A stretch of DNA of 64,000 bases, from NCBI GenBank assembly GCA_044358835.1, contig JBIKNF010000007.1, positions 27,172 to 91,171 on the forward strand, written 5' to 3'. A model generated the notes under the pieces. It did no database searches. It saw nothing but the letters and a program-made list of their open reading frames with translations, and had not been told where the DNA came from. Below are positions 1 through 8,447 of the stretch, one piece after another; the first letter of the stretch is position 1, and each line of letters begins with the position of its first letter. Both the position numbers and the translations under genes were made by a program. Origin of the DNA: JAJTHC01 sp044358835 (GTDB lineage Bacteria > Cyanobacteriota > Vampirovibrionia > Vampirovibrionales > JAJTHC01).

Positions 1-2
1 CG

Positions 3-1034
3 CATGCCCTTTCATTGGCGTTAAACGGGTGTCTTCATCATGGCGATGCCCTACTTTCGGTAACGGCTCGCCCCTATGACACGCTCGAAGAAGTCATTGG
101 CTTGCGGGGTGGATCGAAACAATCACTGAAAGCCAAAGGCGTTACCTACAACGAGTTTAGCGTCTTTGAAGAGGATGGCACCATTCGAACCACTTTTACA
201 GACGCTGAAATCGCGCTGATTCAACAGGCTTCAATGCTCTACCTTCAGCGATCTCGCGGGTATAGCACCCGCCAACCCATGACGCTTGTGGCCATGGAAG
301 CCGTTATTTCCGCTTTAAAGCAGTACAACCCCACCGCCATTGTGATGGTTGACAATTGCTACGGCGAATTCTTAGAAGCCCATGAACCCACCGCCATTGG
401 AGCAGATTTGATGGCAGGTTCCTTGATTAAAAATCCGGGAGGAGGCATCGTGCCTGCGGGGGGGTATGTGGCAGGGCGCGCCGATTTAATTGAACAAGTG
501 GCCGAATGCTTGACTTGTGCGGGCATTGGAGCAAATGGGGGGTACATGTTTGAACTGACCCGCACCTTTTTACAAGGCTTGTTTTTAGCCCCCACCGTCG
601 TGAAAGAAGCGGTTAAAGGCATGTGCTTGAGCGCTTATGTGCTTGAAGCGCTGGGCATGCAGGCGTCACCTCGGTGGGATGCCCCCCGTAGCGATATTAT
701 CCAAACCTTATGGCTTCAAACCCCCAAACGCCAAGCGGCCTTTGCCAAGTTGGTGCAGGAATGGTCCCCTGTTTCAAGCTATATTACCCCTGTGCCCGCA
801 GAAGCGCCGGGTTATGAATCTGAACTCATTATGGCAGGGGGAACGTTTATTGACGGCTCTTCCATTGAACTTTCTGCGGATGGGCCAGTGCGTCCGCCGT
901 ATACCTTTTACTTTCAAGGCGGTTTAGTCTATTCGCATGCGCGTTTGGTGGTGCTTAAGTTTGTGGAACAGATGCTTAGAGACGAAGCCCAGGAGCGTGA
1001 GTCGACGGTTCCCCCCTCCACAAACGCCGACTAG
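3..1034 (+). CDS. Methionine gamma-lyase family (aluminium-resistance-type) PLP protein, 5' partial
   Basis: This is a fold-type I pyridoxal-phosphate enzyme of the family annotated as methionine gamma-lyase-related or aluminium-resistance protein, thought to act on sulfur amino acids; the exact substrate is unknown. The reading frame is open to the first base of the window with no stop, so the gene starts outside and roughly 75 N-terminal residues are missing (family length about 410-420). Visible signs are an Asp-containing segment MVDNCYGEF, then DLMAGSLIKNPGGG, whose lysine is the likely Schiff-base residue, and a C-terminal PYTFYFQGGL segment typical of the family. The TTG at position 15 is an internal codon, not a start. 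Its stop codon overlaps that of the convergent gene ending at 1031. Family assignment is fairly firm; function is not. Confidence 0.85.
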   Translation, partial: HALSLALNGCLHHGDALLSVTARPYDTLEEVIGLRGGSKQSLKAKGVTYNEFSVFEEDGTIRTTFTDAEIALIQQASMLYLQRSRGYSTRQPMTLVAMEAVISALKQYNPTAIVMVDNCYGEFLEAHEPTAIGADLMAGSLIKNPGGGIVPAGGYVAGRADLIEQVAECLTCAGIGANGGYMFELTRTFLQGLFLAPTVVKEAVKGMCLSAYVLEALGMQASPRWDAPRSDIIQTLWLQTPKRQAAFAKLVQEWSPVSSYITPVPAEAPGYESELIMAGGTFIDGSSIELSADGPVRPPYTFYFQGGLVYSHARLVVLKFVEQMLRDEAQERESTVPPSTNAD

Positions 1035-2404
1035 GCCGTTGGACGAAACCCGATTTCACTGGTTTTAATCTGTGGGCTGTAGCAAATTTTTTCAATACTC
1101 TTCACTGTTACGGCTTGATTGAGGCGCTTGTGGGTAAAGGTGGTGCTGCCGTCTTTATTTTTCTGGCTAAACCAGTCTTGTTTTTGGCCTTCAAGGGTCA
1201 TCGAATCTTGCCCTTCACCGCCCATGACTTCATACTGGCTGTTTTGACTATGGGCGTTGGCATGGACGTAAATAGCGTCGTTACCCACGCCTAAGTTAGC
1301 TCGGACTTCATTTCCAGTGCCCCCGAGTTGGAGCGTGTCTTTCTGTTGTTCGACAAAGCGTTGCCGTTCCTGCGCAGAAGCAAACGTCTGACTGATTAAG
1401 TCGCTAGTCTCAATAATACTCTTATTTTTGTTGCCTCCAATTCGCACGGTTTGCTGGCCATTGCCAAAATACTTCGTTTCATTTCCCGCACCTTGTAACA
1501 CCGCTTCAGACGCCTTTAGTCCTGAAAAACTAAACACTTGGTTGGTATTGTTCTTGCCTAAAATACCAAAGCGTTCAATGCCTTCATGGGCGGTAATGCG
1601 GTTGTCATTTCCTTCGGCGGCTTTGCCAATCGCAAATTCTTTAACGCCTTTATTGACAAGCACACGGTTTTTGTTGCTTTGTCCTTCCAAGTAAGCTTGG
1701 GCCATTTCTTCGACTAATAGTTCTGTGGTGGCCCCAACTGCACTATCTTCCCAACGACCTACAACATTAAACACCCCTGAAGACTTCCCCTGATGTAAGG
1801 CCGTCAACAGTTCTTTTACTGTTGACGTTACGAAGGCGTCGTTTCGTGTTCCTTTGCCTTCAGTGGTGTCTGAACCAGCCAGAGCCAAACGATCCACGTC
1901 GGTGGCCGTCAAACGATTGGTTGTTCCCCCTTCGCCATTCATAATGGCTTGGCCAACACGGCGGGCAATTACTTCATTTTCAGCATTTGTGCCTGATTGC
2001 AAGCTATTTTCCAAATCTCCTAGCACATCAAGGCTATTGGTTCCACTGTTTTCGCCAGACTGCCGAACCATTTGCACGTTGCCTTTTACAAGCGATTGAT
2101 TGAAGGCGTCAGGACTTAGACCGTACATTTCAACTGTGTTGACGTTCTTTTCAAACAGACTGTACCCCTTGCCTGAAGCGCGAAGTTTGGCCCCTTCAAC
2201 CGCTTCGTTAAAAACAAAGGCGCCCGAATCCTGTAAATCAAGAATCCCGTTGCCCACCGAAGTGGGTGAGAGATTCTTAAAGCGACTCATCTCAAGTGCT
2301 GGCAATTTTTTTACAGGTTCTAGCGGGCGTTGAGGGGTTAACGCGTCGCCATTGCCAAACGCATCATTATACGGATTGGTGAAAAATGGGTTGGTCTTAA
2401 TCAT
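1031..2404 (-). CDS. Hypothetical Gly/Asn-rich protein with RTX-like repeats
   Basis: A 457-residue protein I do not recognise. From about residue 100 it is rich in G-N, G-T-N and G-D turns spaced along short hydrophobic strands, as in GGNKNKSI, GGTGNEVRANLGVGNDA and GGEGQDSMTLEG. The last matches the GGxGxDxh pattern of calcium-binding RTX nonapeptides, so a parallel beta-roll or beta-solenoid is plausible. There is no signal peptide or membrane segment; RTX proteins normally leave through type I secretion with a C-terminal signal, but no such transporter is in the window. The start is an ATG at 2404. It faces the PLP gene with overlapping stops, so it is its own transcription unit. Function unknown; the RTX-like fold is an inference. 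Confidence 0.7.
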   Translation of the reverse strand: MIKTNPFFTNPYNDAFGNGDALTPQRPLEPVKKLPALEMSRFKNLSPTSVGNGILDLQDSGAFVFNEAVEGAKLRASGKGYSLFEKNVNTVEMYGLSPDAFNQSLVKGNVQMVRQSGENSGTNSLDVLGDLENSLQSGTNAENEVIARRVGQAIMNGEGGTTNRLTATDVDRLALAGSDTTEGKGTRNDAFVTSTVKELLTALHQGKSSGVFNVVGRWEDSAVGATTELLVEEMAQAYLEGQSNKNRVLVNKGVKEFAIGKAAEGNDNRITAHEGIERFGILGKNNTNQVFSFSGLKASEAVLQGAGNETKYFGNGQQTVRIGGNKNKSIIETSDLISQTFASAQERQRFVEQQKDTLQLGGTGNEVRANLGVGNDAIYVHANAHSQNSQYEVMGGEGQDSMTLEGQKQDWFSQKNKDGSTTFTHKRLNQAVTVKSIEKICYSPQIKTSEIGFRPTA

Positions 2405-2562
2405 GGTGTGATGTCCCGAAGGGTTGCTCGGTTTGTTATTCCTTGTTGTACTTCCTTAGCTCACGGCGAAAAACGTCGTCAATAGCATTAAACCCATCGA
2501 CGCCCTGTTTTGTGCGTCTTTCATTCAAAACCCTTGCCCCTAGATGCTAAAACGGAATCCCC

Positions 2563-4026
2563 TTAGCCGTGATTCGCCCAAAGAAGCGCCACCAGCACAC
2601 TCCGAGCCTTGTTAAGTGTTTCTTCGTATTCCAGTTCAGGCACGGAATCATACACAATGCCTGCCCCTGCTTGCACATGAGCCAGATCATCCTTAATTAA
2701 AACGGAACGAATGGCAATGCAACTTTGCAAGTTGCCTTTGACATCAAAATAACCCACCGCACCGGCGTAAATCCCGCGACGGTCTGGTTCAAGGGTGGCC
2801 AAATGTTGCATGGCCCGAATCTTGGGCGCTCCACTCACCGTCCCACGAGGCAGCACCGTCTTTAGTACATCAAAGGCATCTTTACTCGGATCCTTCTTAC
2901 CCTTGATTTCAGTGGCAAGGTGCATCACATGCGTGTAATAATGCACTTGTGCCAGTTCCCCTACTTCAACGGTGCCCACTTGGCACAGTCGGCCCAAATC
3001 ATTGCGCGCCAAATCCACCAGCATTTTATGTTCGGCCAGTTCTTTGGCATCCGCTTGTAATTCTTTGGCCAAGCGAAGGTCGTCTTCCGCGTTTTCGCCC
3101 CGCTTACGAGTCCCTGCTAAGGCTCGTAACAACACGGTGTCGCCTTGAAGTTCCACAAACGTTTCAGGCGAAGAACCAATGTACCAAAACCCTTCGTATT
3201 TGAGAATATAAGCGTAGGGGGAAGGATTGATCGACACCAGCGTGCGGTACGCATCCAGCGGATTGGCCGTATAAGTTCGGCTAAAGCGCTGAGCCAGCAC
3301 AATTTGAAAGACTTCGCCTTCTTCAATCAAGGCTTTACACGCCCCCACCTTGGCCAGAAAATCGGCCTTGCTCATGTTGGATGTAACGTCTTGCATCGGG
3401 TCTTCTTTTGCCAGCCCTTCCACCAACGGCAAAGGTGCCAGCGGTAGCGGATGCTTCAAGGCGTGGCAGACTTCGCCCCACACACGAGCGTTGGCTTCTT
3501 CATCTTGCAACAGGCTCACCGAACTTAGCGTGCGGGTGAGGTGGTCAAAAACCAGCACATGACTGTAAAAACCATAGGCGACATCTGGCACATTTAAGGG
3601 GTCGCTAGCTTGCATGGGGATGGCTTCATTGTGTTGTACGGCGTTGTAGCCCGTGTAGCCAAACCATCCGCCTAAGGCAGGCAGTTGGGTTTCTTTGTGC
3701 AGTTCTTCAAGGGTGAAGCCGTTTTCCGCCAGCCAGCTGGCTTGGGTGTCACGCATCCACTGCCATGGGTTTGGGCATTCAAAGACATCGATTTCATGGG
3801 TGTGTTGGTTGATGAGCGTTGCCATCCCGTCTTTCACACTAAAGGACAAGTAGGGTCGCCACGCGAGGAAGGAGCAGCGCGCCAAGCGAGTATCGGCATC
3901 GGTGCTTTCAAGCAAGACGGCTTGCGTGCAATGGTGGCTTAGGGTGTTGAAAATTTGCAGTGGCGTGCTAACATCGGTGAGGCATTGATGCACCGTAATT
4001 TTAGGGGTGTGAAGACGAGCAACCAT
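2563..4026 (-). CDS. trpE: Anthranilate synthase component I
   Basis: Converts chorismate plus ammonia or glutamine to anthranilate, the first committed step of tryptophan synthesis, together with a glutamine amidotransferase subunit (TrpG) not found here. The 487 residues match full family length. The N-terminal LLES motif (about residues 38-41) and the later NPSPYAYIL segment are the tryptophan feedback site seen in TrpE rather than PabB. The chorismate-binding core shows GTVSGAPKIRAMQ, GAVGYFD and AGAGIVYDS. The ATG at 4026 has a strong ribosome site, AAGGAG, 8 bases upstream. It is monocistronic here, with no other trp genes adjacent. Identification is firm. Confidence 0.95.
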   Translation of the reverse strand: MVARLHTPKITVHQCLTDVSTPLQIFNTLSHHCTQAVLLESTDADTRLARCSFLAWRPYLSFSVKDGMATLINQHTHEIDVFECPNPWQWMRDTQASWLAENGFTLEELHKETQLPALGGWFGYTGYNAVQHNEAIPMQASDPLNVPDVAYGFYSHVLVFDHLTRTLSSVSLLQDEEANARVWGEVCHALKHPLPLAPLPLVEGLAKEDPMQDVTSNMSKADFLAKVGACKALIEEGEVFQIVLAQRFSRTYTANPLDAYRTLVSINPSPYAYILKYEGFWYIGSSPETFVELQGDTVLLRALAGTRKRGENAEDDLRLAKELQADAKELAEHKMLVDLARNDLGRLCQVGTVEVGELAQVHYYTHVMHLATEIKGKKDPSKDAFDVLKTVLPRGTVSGAPKIRAMQHLATLEPDRRGIYAGAVGYFDVKGNLQSCIAIRSVLIKDDLAHVQAGAGIVYDSVPELEYEETLNKARSVLVALLWANHG

Positions 4027-4217
4027 GGCGGATCTCCTTTGGCGTTTGTGGATTCGTCTTTCATCTTAGCACAAAAACGTTGTATTTTCTTTAAAAATGC
4101 CCCTTCACATTATTTTATGTTTGCGTTTTAATAGAGGTATACTGTAAGGTATTTTGCTTTCCCTTATTAACCCCCTCACGCTGGCATCACTGCTAGCCTA
4201 CCCAGAAAGATGCCCCT

Positions 4218-6029
4218 ATGAACGCTCAAATGCTCGAACTAACCACGGACAAAATTAGAAACATTGCGATTATCGCACACGTTGACCACGGCAAAACCAC
4301 GCTGGTGGACAGCATGTTCAAGCAAAGCGGTATTTTCAGAGACAACGAAGCCACCAACGAACGCATGATGGATTCCAACGACCTTGAGCGTGAACGGGGC
4401 ATCACGATTTTGGCGAAAAACACCGCCATTCCTTACAACGGCTACCGCATCAACATTTTGGACACCCCCGGCCACGCCGACTTTTCAGGTGAAGTCGAAC
4501 GCGTCTTGACCATGGTGGATGCCGCCCTTTTGGTCGTCGATGCCGTTGAAGGCCCGATGCCTCAAACCCGTTTTGTGTTACGTAAGGCTCTAGAAAACAA
4601 GCTAAAAGTCTTGGTTGTTGTTAATAAGGTGGATCGTCCCGCGGCGGAACCCCTGCGTGCCGTGGATCAAGTCGTAGATTTGTTGATTGAACTTGGGGCC
4701 GATGAAGATCAACTCGAGTTTCCTGTGGTCTTTGCGTGTGGACTAGCGGGTACATCATCTTTAACGCATGACGGCGCTCAAGAAAGCTTGGAACCGCTGT
4801 TTCAAAGCATTTTAGAACATGTACCAGTGCCCCCTGCGATTTTAGAAGCCCCCTTGCAATTGCAGGTGTCTACCCTTGATTACAACGACTATTTAGGGCG
4901 TATCTGTATCGGACGCATCAAGTCAGGCACGATTAACGTCGGGCAACAAATCGCCTTGTGTACCCGTGAAGGCACGGTGGAAAAGCACCGCATTGTCAAA
5001 GTCTTTACCTTTGAAGGCTTAAAGCGTATTGAAGCGGAAATGGGCATTGCGGGCGACATTGTGGCGGTAGCCGGCATTAGTGAAGCCACCATTGGGGAAA
5101 CCATTTGCCATTTGGAACATCCCAACCCATTGCCGTTGATTGACATTGAAGAGCCCACCTTGCAGATGACCTTTAGCATCAATACCAGCCCCTTGGCGGG
5201 TAAAGAAGGTAAGTTTGTCACCAGCCGTCAGTTGCGTGATCGTCTGTATCGTGAAATTCGCACCAACGTGGCCTTGCGCGTGCTAGATGGTGAAAGCGCC
5301 GATGCCTTTGTGGTGTCGGGTCGTGGGGAGTTGCACTTAACGATTCTGATTGAAACCATGCGTCGTGAAGGTTACGAGTTTCAAGTATCCAAACCTGAAG
5401 TCTTGGTCAAAGAAATCAATGGCGTGAAGCACGAGCCGTTTGAATCCGTGTTGTTGGATGTACCTGAAGACTGTAGCGGTACCTGTATTGAACGCTTGAG
5501 CAGTCAGCGTAAAGGCGAATTACGCAACATGTACAGCGAAAATGGCCGTACCACGCTGGAGTTCTTTGTGCCGTCTCGTGGGTTGTTGGGCTTTCGTTCC
5601 GAATTCATCCGCATGACCAAGGGCGAAGGCATTATGAACGCGTCCTTTGCGAGTTACGAGCCCTGGGCTGGCGAGATGAATCAAACCCGAAATGGCGCCA
5701 TTGTGGCCAATGAAGCGGGCGATGCCACGGCCTATTCGCTGAAAAAGCTAGAAGATCGTGGGCGTTTCTTTGTGAGTCCTCGTGAATATGTGTATCGTGG
5801 GATGATTATTGGCGAATACAACCGCCAAAGTGATTTGGCCGTCAATGTGGCCAAAGCCAAGCAGCTCACCAACATGCGCAGTGCGGGGGCTGATGTTATG
5901 GATGTGCTTCAAACGCCTATTCCCGTGACTTTAGAATTTGGGCTGGATTTCATTGCGCAAGACGAACTAATGGAAGTGACCCCAAAAAGCATTCGTTTGC
6001 GTAAGGCGAACTTGAACTTTAAAGGCTAG
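4218..6029 (+). CDS. typA: Ribosome-associated GTPase TypA/BipA
   Basis: Translational GTPase of the EF-G type that binds 70S ribosomes and aids 50S assembly and growth under stress or low temperature. At 603 residues it is typical. G1 is HVDHGKTT (residues 21-28), the switch I region has RERGITIL, G3 is DTPGHADF and G4 is NKVD. The C-terminal part holds the BipA-specific segment SRGLLGFRSEFIRMTKGEGIM. The ATG at 4218 has only a weak upstream purine stretch (AGAAAG); a second ATG four codons in is also possible. It stands alone between trpE (divergent) and a composite repeat array downstream. Firm identification. Confidence 0.96.
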   Translation: MNAQMLELTTDKIRNIAIIAHVDHGKTTLVDSMFKQSGIFRDNEATNERMMDSNDLERERGITILAKNTAIPYNGYRINILDTPGHADFSGEVERVLTMVDAALLVVDAVEGPMPQTRFVLRKALENKLKVLVVVNKVDRPAAEPLRAVDQVVDLLIELGADEDQLEFPVVFACGLAGTSSLTHDGAQESLEPLFQSILEHVPVPPAILEAPLQLQVSTLDYNDYLGRICIGRIKSGTINVGQQIALCTREGTVEKHRIVKVFTFEGLKRIEAEMGIAGDIVAVAGISEATIGETICHLEHPNPLPLIDIEEPTLQMTFSINTSPLAGKEGKFVTSRQLRDRLYREIRTNVALRVLDGESADAFVVSGRGELHLTILIETMRREGYEFQVSKPEVLVKEINGVKHEPFESVLLDVPEDCSGTCIERLSSQRKGELRNMYSENGRTTLEFFVPSRGLLGFRSEFIRMTKGEGIMNASFASYEPWAGEMNQTRNGAIVANEAGDATAYSLKKLEDRGRFFVSPREYVYRGMIIGEYNRQSDLAVNVAKAKQLTNMRSAGADVMDVLQTPIPVTLEFGLDFIAQDELMEVTPKSIRLRKANLNFKG

Positions 6030-6040
6030 ATGTTACCCCC

Positions 6041-6063
6041 CGTTTTATCTTTCGAACACTATA
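6041..6063. repeat. Solo end of the 150-bp palindromic element
   Basis: The segment carries TTTTATCTTTCGAACACTATA, identical to the right terminal inverted repeat of the complete element at 56400-56549. It lies 12 bases after typA and directly abuts the composite array that follows. A matching inward-facing relative, TATAGTATTCGAAAG, lies at 6379-6393 on the far side of the array, so the array sits between two inverted ends. Confidence 0.75.
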
Positions 6064-6393
6064 AAGATGTAAAGAATGGCCCTAATTTTGTGTGTCGAAA
6101 AGTCTGTTTCTTGGCCACAAAAGTCTGTTTCTTGGCCACGAAAGTCTGTTTTCTGGCCATGAAAGTCGGTTTTTTGGCCATGAAAGTCTGATTTTTGGCC
6201 ATGAAAGTCGGTTTTTTGACACACGCCAGAACCGTTTTTTGATCGGTTTTCAAGGAATTTTCGGGGGGGGATGAAGGCTTCTTGAAAAAAGCCACTCTTT
6301 TTCAGTATACCGTATTTTTAAGCCCTTTGCCCAGTGCGTAAACTGCACTATTTTTCACCATGCGGATGTGGGTCGTGTTATAGTATTCGAAAG
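6064..6393. repeat. Composite repeat A with 21-bp direct-repeat array
   Basis: This fills most of the gene-free stretch between typA and truA. A lead-in (AAGATGTAAAGAA, then CCCTAATTTTGTGTGTCG) is followed by about six units of 21 bp between roughly 6092 and 6220, consensus GGCCAYGAAAGTCKGTTTTTT, each carrying a TGGCCA palindrome at two-helical-turn spacing. After the array comes a module with GCCACTCTTTTTCAGTAT, a small AGTGCGTAAACTGCACT hairpin, and the inverted end TATAGTATTCGAAAG. Related composites lie at 24067-24331 and 56157-56400. ORFs through it on both strands encode perfect heptads only because 21 is a multiple of 3; I do not call them genes. Confidence 0.85.
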
Positions 6394-6481
6394 CCACAGA
6401 CCCCAAAAAATGGGCAAAGTACCATGCTTCAACGCCCAGTGAGTTCAATTCAAGAAAATGCCCCTAATAGAAAGTCGACTC

Positions 6482-7366
6482 ATGAGACTCTACCTCCTGC
6501 TTCACTATAACGGCACCCCCTTTAGCGGCAGTCAAGCCCAGTTCGGAAGTTCCTGCCGAACGGTTCAAGGCGAAGTCTGGCAGGCCCTAGACGCCCTAGG
6601 CTTAAAAGGGCAGGTCAAACGCCTGCACTTTGCTTCTCGCACCGATCAAGGGGTGCATGCCCAAGGCCAAGTCGCTGAAATGGATGTGACTGAGGATTTT
6701 TTGGTTCATGTGCCTGATTTAAGGCTCGCGCTGAATGCCAAATTACCCCCCGAAGTGGCGGTGGCGGAAGTCTTAGAAGCGGGCTTGGCTGATGAAGCAG
6801 GGGCGTTTGCTTCTGTGCAATTTGACGCCAAAGCCAAGTGGTACCGCTTTCGATGGATGCTTACCCCGACACGGCGCCCGCATCAGCCCCCAAACGCGCT
6901 ATTGATTCACCAGCCCTTGAATGTGGCACGCATGCAAGCAGCCGCACAAGCCTTTGTGGGCGAACATGACTTTTCTTACTTTAAATCCCCTGGCAGTTCG
7001 GTTAAAAATAACCGTTGTTTGTTACATTATGCGTCGTTTTCGCAACAATTTGAAGAAGAATTGGTGTTTGATCTTGTGGGAAATCGTTTTTTGTATAAAA
7101 TGATTAGAAATATGGTTGCATATCTGCATGGTTTGGGTGAGAATAGAAGTCAAGCTTCCACTTCACTTCTTTCTGTTGAAGATGTGTTGGTTCAACGGAA
7201 TCGCCCAGCGTCTTTGCGGACTGCCCCGTCACAAGGTTTAACGCTTATGGCCATTCATTACGAAGCACCCTGTTTACAATTTAATGATGTGCGTGTCAAA
7301 ACTTTAAGCCATGCCTTTACAAAGGAGTTTTCAAATGTTGAAAACCTATTCTGCCAAAACCGATGA
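6482..7366 (+). CDS. truA: tRNA pseudouridine(38-40) synthase
   Basis: Isomerises uridine to pseudouridine at positions 38-40 of the tRNA anticodon arm. The family core begins at MRLYLLLHYNGTPFSGSQ, so I choose the ATG at 6482; an in-frame ATG at 6458 would add eight residues and neither has a strong ribosome site. The catalytic aspartate is in ASRTDQGVHA, and the C-terminal VGNRFLYKMIRNMVAYL motif is typical. Length about 294 residues. Its 3' end overlaps the start of rplM by 32 bases, and the rplM ribosome site lies inside truA, so translation is probably coupled. The order truA-rplM-rpsI is that of cyanobacteria. Firm identification. Confidence 0.95.
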   Translation: MRLYLLLHYNGTPFSGSQAQFGSSCRTVQGEVWQALDALGLKGQVKRLHFASRTDQGVHAQGQVAEMDVTEDFLVHVPDLRLALNAKLPPEVAVAEVLEAGLADEAGAFASVQFDAKAKWYRFRWMLTPTRRPHQPPNALLIHQPLNVARMQAAAQAFVGEHDFSYFKSPGSSVKNNRCLLHYASFSQQFEEELVFDLVGNRFLYKMIRNMVAYLHGLGENRSQASTSLLSVEDVLVQRNRPASLRTAPSQGLTLMAIHYEAPCLQFNDVRVKTLSHAFTKEFSNVENLFCQNR

Positions 7367-7766
7367 AGTCCAAAAAGAATGGTACGTTGTGGATGCTGAT
7401 GGTCAAACCGTCGGTCGTTTAGCGGTACAAATCGCCAACGTGCTTCGTGGGAAGCACAAGCCTACCTACACCCCTCATATTGACAGTGGAGATCATGTGA
7501 TTGTGATTAACGCTGAAAAGGTGGTGGTTTCTGGTAAAAAATATGAAGAAAAGCTCTATCGTCACCATACGGGTTACATTGGTGGGTTGAAAACCTTTAC
7601 CTTTAAACAAATGATGGAACGTAAGCCAGAGCGCATTATGGAAATTGCGGTGGGGGGGATGTTGCCTCACAACCGTTTAGGGCGTCAGCAGATTAAGAAA
7701 CTTCACGTGTATGTGGGGGTAGAACATCCTCATCACGCGCAACAGCCTAAAAGTTTCCCACAATAG
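7335..7766 (+). CDS. rplM: 50S ribosomal protein L13
   Basis: Early-assembly protein of the large ribosomal subunit that binds 23S rRNA. I place the start at the ATG at 7335, preceded by AAAGGAG eight bases upstream and giving MLKTYSAKTDEVQKEWYVVD, the usual L13 N-terminus; a longer frame from 7311 lacks this support. Diagnostic segments are VGRLAVQIANVLRGKHKP and AVGGMLPHNRLGRQQIKKL. The 143 residues match family length. It lies in a truA-rplM-rpsI operon. Firm. Confidence 0.97.
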   Translation: MLKTYSAKTDEVQKEWYVVDADGQTVGRLAVQIANVLRGKHKPTYTPHIDSGDHVIVINAEKVVVSGKKYEEKLYRHHTGYIGGLKTFTFKQMMERKPERIMEIAVGGMLPHNRLGRQQIKKLHVYVGVEHPHHAQQPKSFPQ

Positions 7767-7813
7767 GCTTAAAAAAAGTATGGATTTACAAGCATTAATT
7801 TAGGAGACGTGAT

Positions 7814-8215
7814 ATGTCTTATCCCCAAGTCGGACAACGTGGTACAGGGCGTCGCAAATCGGCGGTGGCTCGAGTACGTTTATTACCGGGTACTGGTACG
7901 ATTTTGATTAACGGCAAACGTGTGGAAGAATACTTAGGCAACCGTGCATCCTTGCACGTTTCAGTCAAGCAGGCCTTGGTTTCTGCGGGTGTGGAATCTC
8001 AGTACAACGTGTTGTGTAAGGTTGAAGGTGGCGGAAAAGTGGGTCAATCTCAAGCCATTCGCTTAGGTGTGGCACGGGCTTTGGCCGAACTCAACCCCGA
8101 TTACGCACGCTTAATGCGTGTAGAAGGCTTTTTAACGCGGGATGCACGTGTGAAAGAACGTAAGAAATACGGACTTCACAAGGCCCGTAAAAAACCTCAA
8201 TACTCCAAGCGATAA
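7814..8215 (+). CDS. rpsI: 30S ribosomal protein S9
   Basis: Small-subunit protein whose C-terminal tail reaches the ribosomal P site. The 133 residues show GTGRRKSAVARVRLLPG near the N-terminus and end in RKKPQYSKR, the expected tail with terminal KR. The ATG at 7814 follows TAGGAGACGTGAT, a good ribosome site. It closes the truA-rplM-rpsI operon and is followed within 10 bases by a clear terminator. In cyanobacteria rpmE and prfA usually follow; here they are instead at 57.7 and 56.6 kb. Firm. Confidence 0.97.
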   Translation: MSYPQVGQRGTGRRKSAVARVRLLPGTGTILINGKRVEEYLGNRASLHVSVKQALVSAGVESQYNVLCKVEGGGKVGQSQAIRLGVARALAELNPDYARLMRVEGFLTRDARVKERKKYGLHKARKKPQYSKR

Positions 8216-8223
8216 ACTTCAAC

Positions 8224-8249
8224 AAAGCCCTTCCCCCGAAGGGCTTTTT
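8224..8249 (+). terminator. Rho-independent terminator of truA-rplM-rpsI
   Basis: A 10-bp perfect stem, AAAGCCCTTC with GAAGGGCTTT, has a 4-base C loop and runs into TTTTT, starting 9 bases after the rpsI stop. Confidence 0.92.
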
Positions 8250-8279
8250 GCTTATCGTATTTTATGCTAGGCCGTAATG

Positions 8280-8427
8280 ATACCATTTAAACGACTGAAT
8301 AGCGTATAGGTGGATTCTAGGAGCCTAACTCGCAGATGGGTGAAGTGTACATAAACGTACATAAGCACATCGAGAACCTGAGCGACAACGAAGAGACCAT
8401 AGACCGTTTTATATAGCGGATACTATA
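8280..8427 (+). repeat. 148-bp palindromic element, copy 1 (chimeric right end)
   Basis: The left end, ATACCATTTAAACGACTGAA, and the core (GGTGGATTCTAGGAGCCTA, GTGTACATAAACGTACATAA, GCGACAACGAAGA) match the copies at 35624 and 63858 almost base for base. After about 8393 the sequence changes to ACCATAGACCGTTTTAT, which is the end type of the different 150-bp element at 56400. The two ends therefore do not pair with each other, pointing to recombination between element families. It fills the gap between the rpsI terminator and the hicB-like gene and may supply that gene's promoter. Confidence 0.85.
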
Positions 8428-8447
8428 CTTAAAACGGAGAAACTCCT

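Noticed and set aside
6092..6220. Possible CRISPR array
   Set aside because: Direct repeats follow one another without unique spacers, and there are no cas genes.
6059..6295. Heptad-repeat ORFs on both strands through the array (also 24011-24243 and 56092-56350)
   Set aside because: The heptads arise because the DNA unit is 21 bp. The frames differ between loci, and only two of the three open with the same residues. No independent coding evidence.
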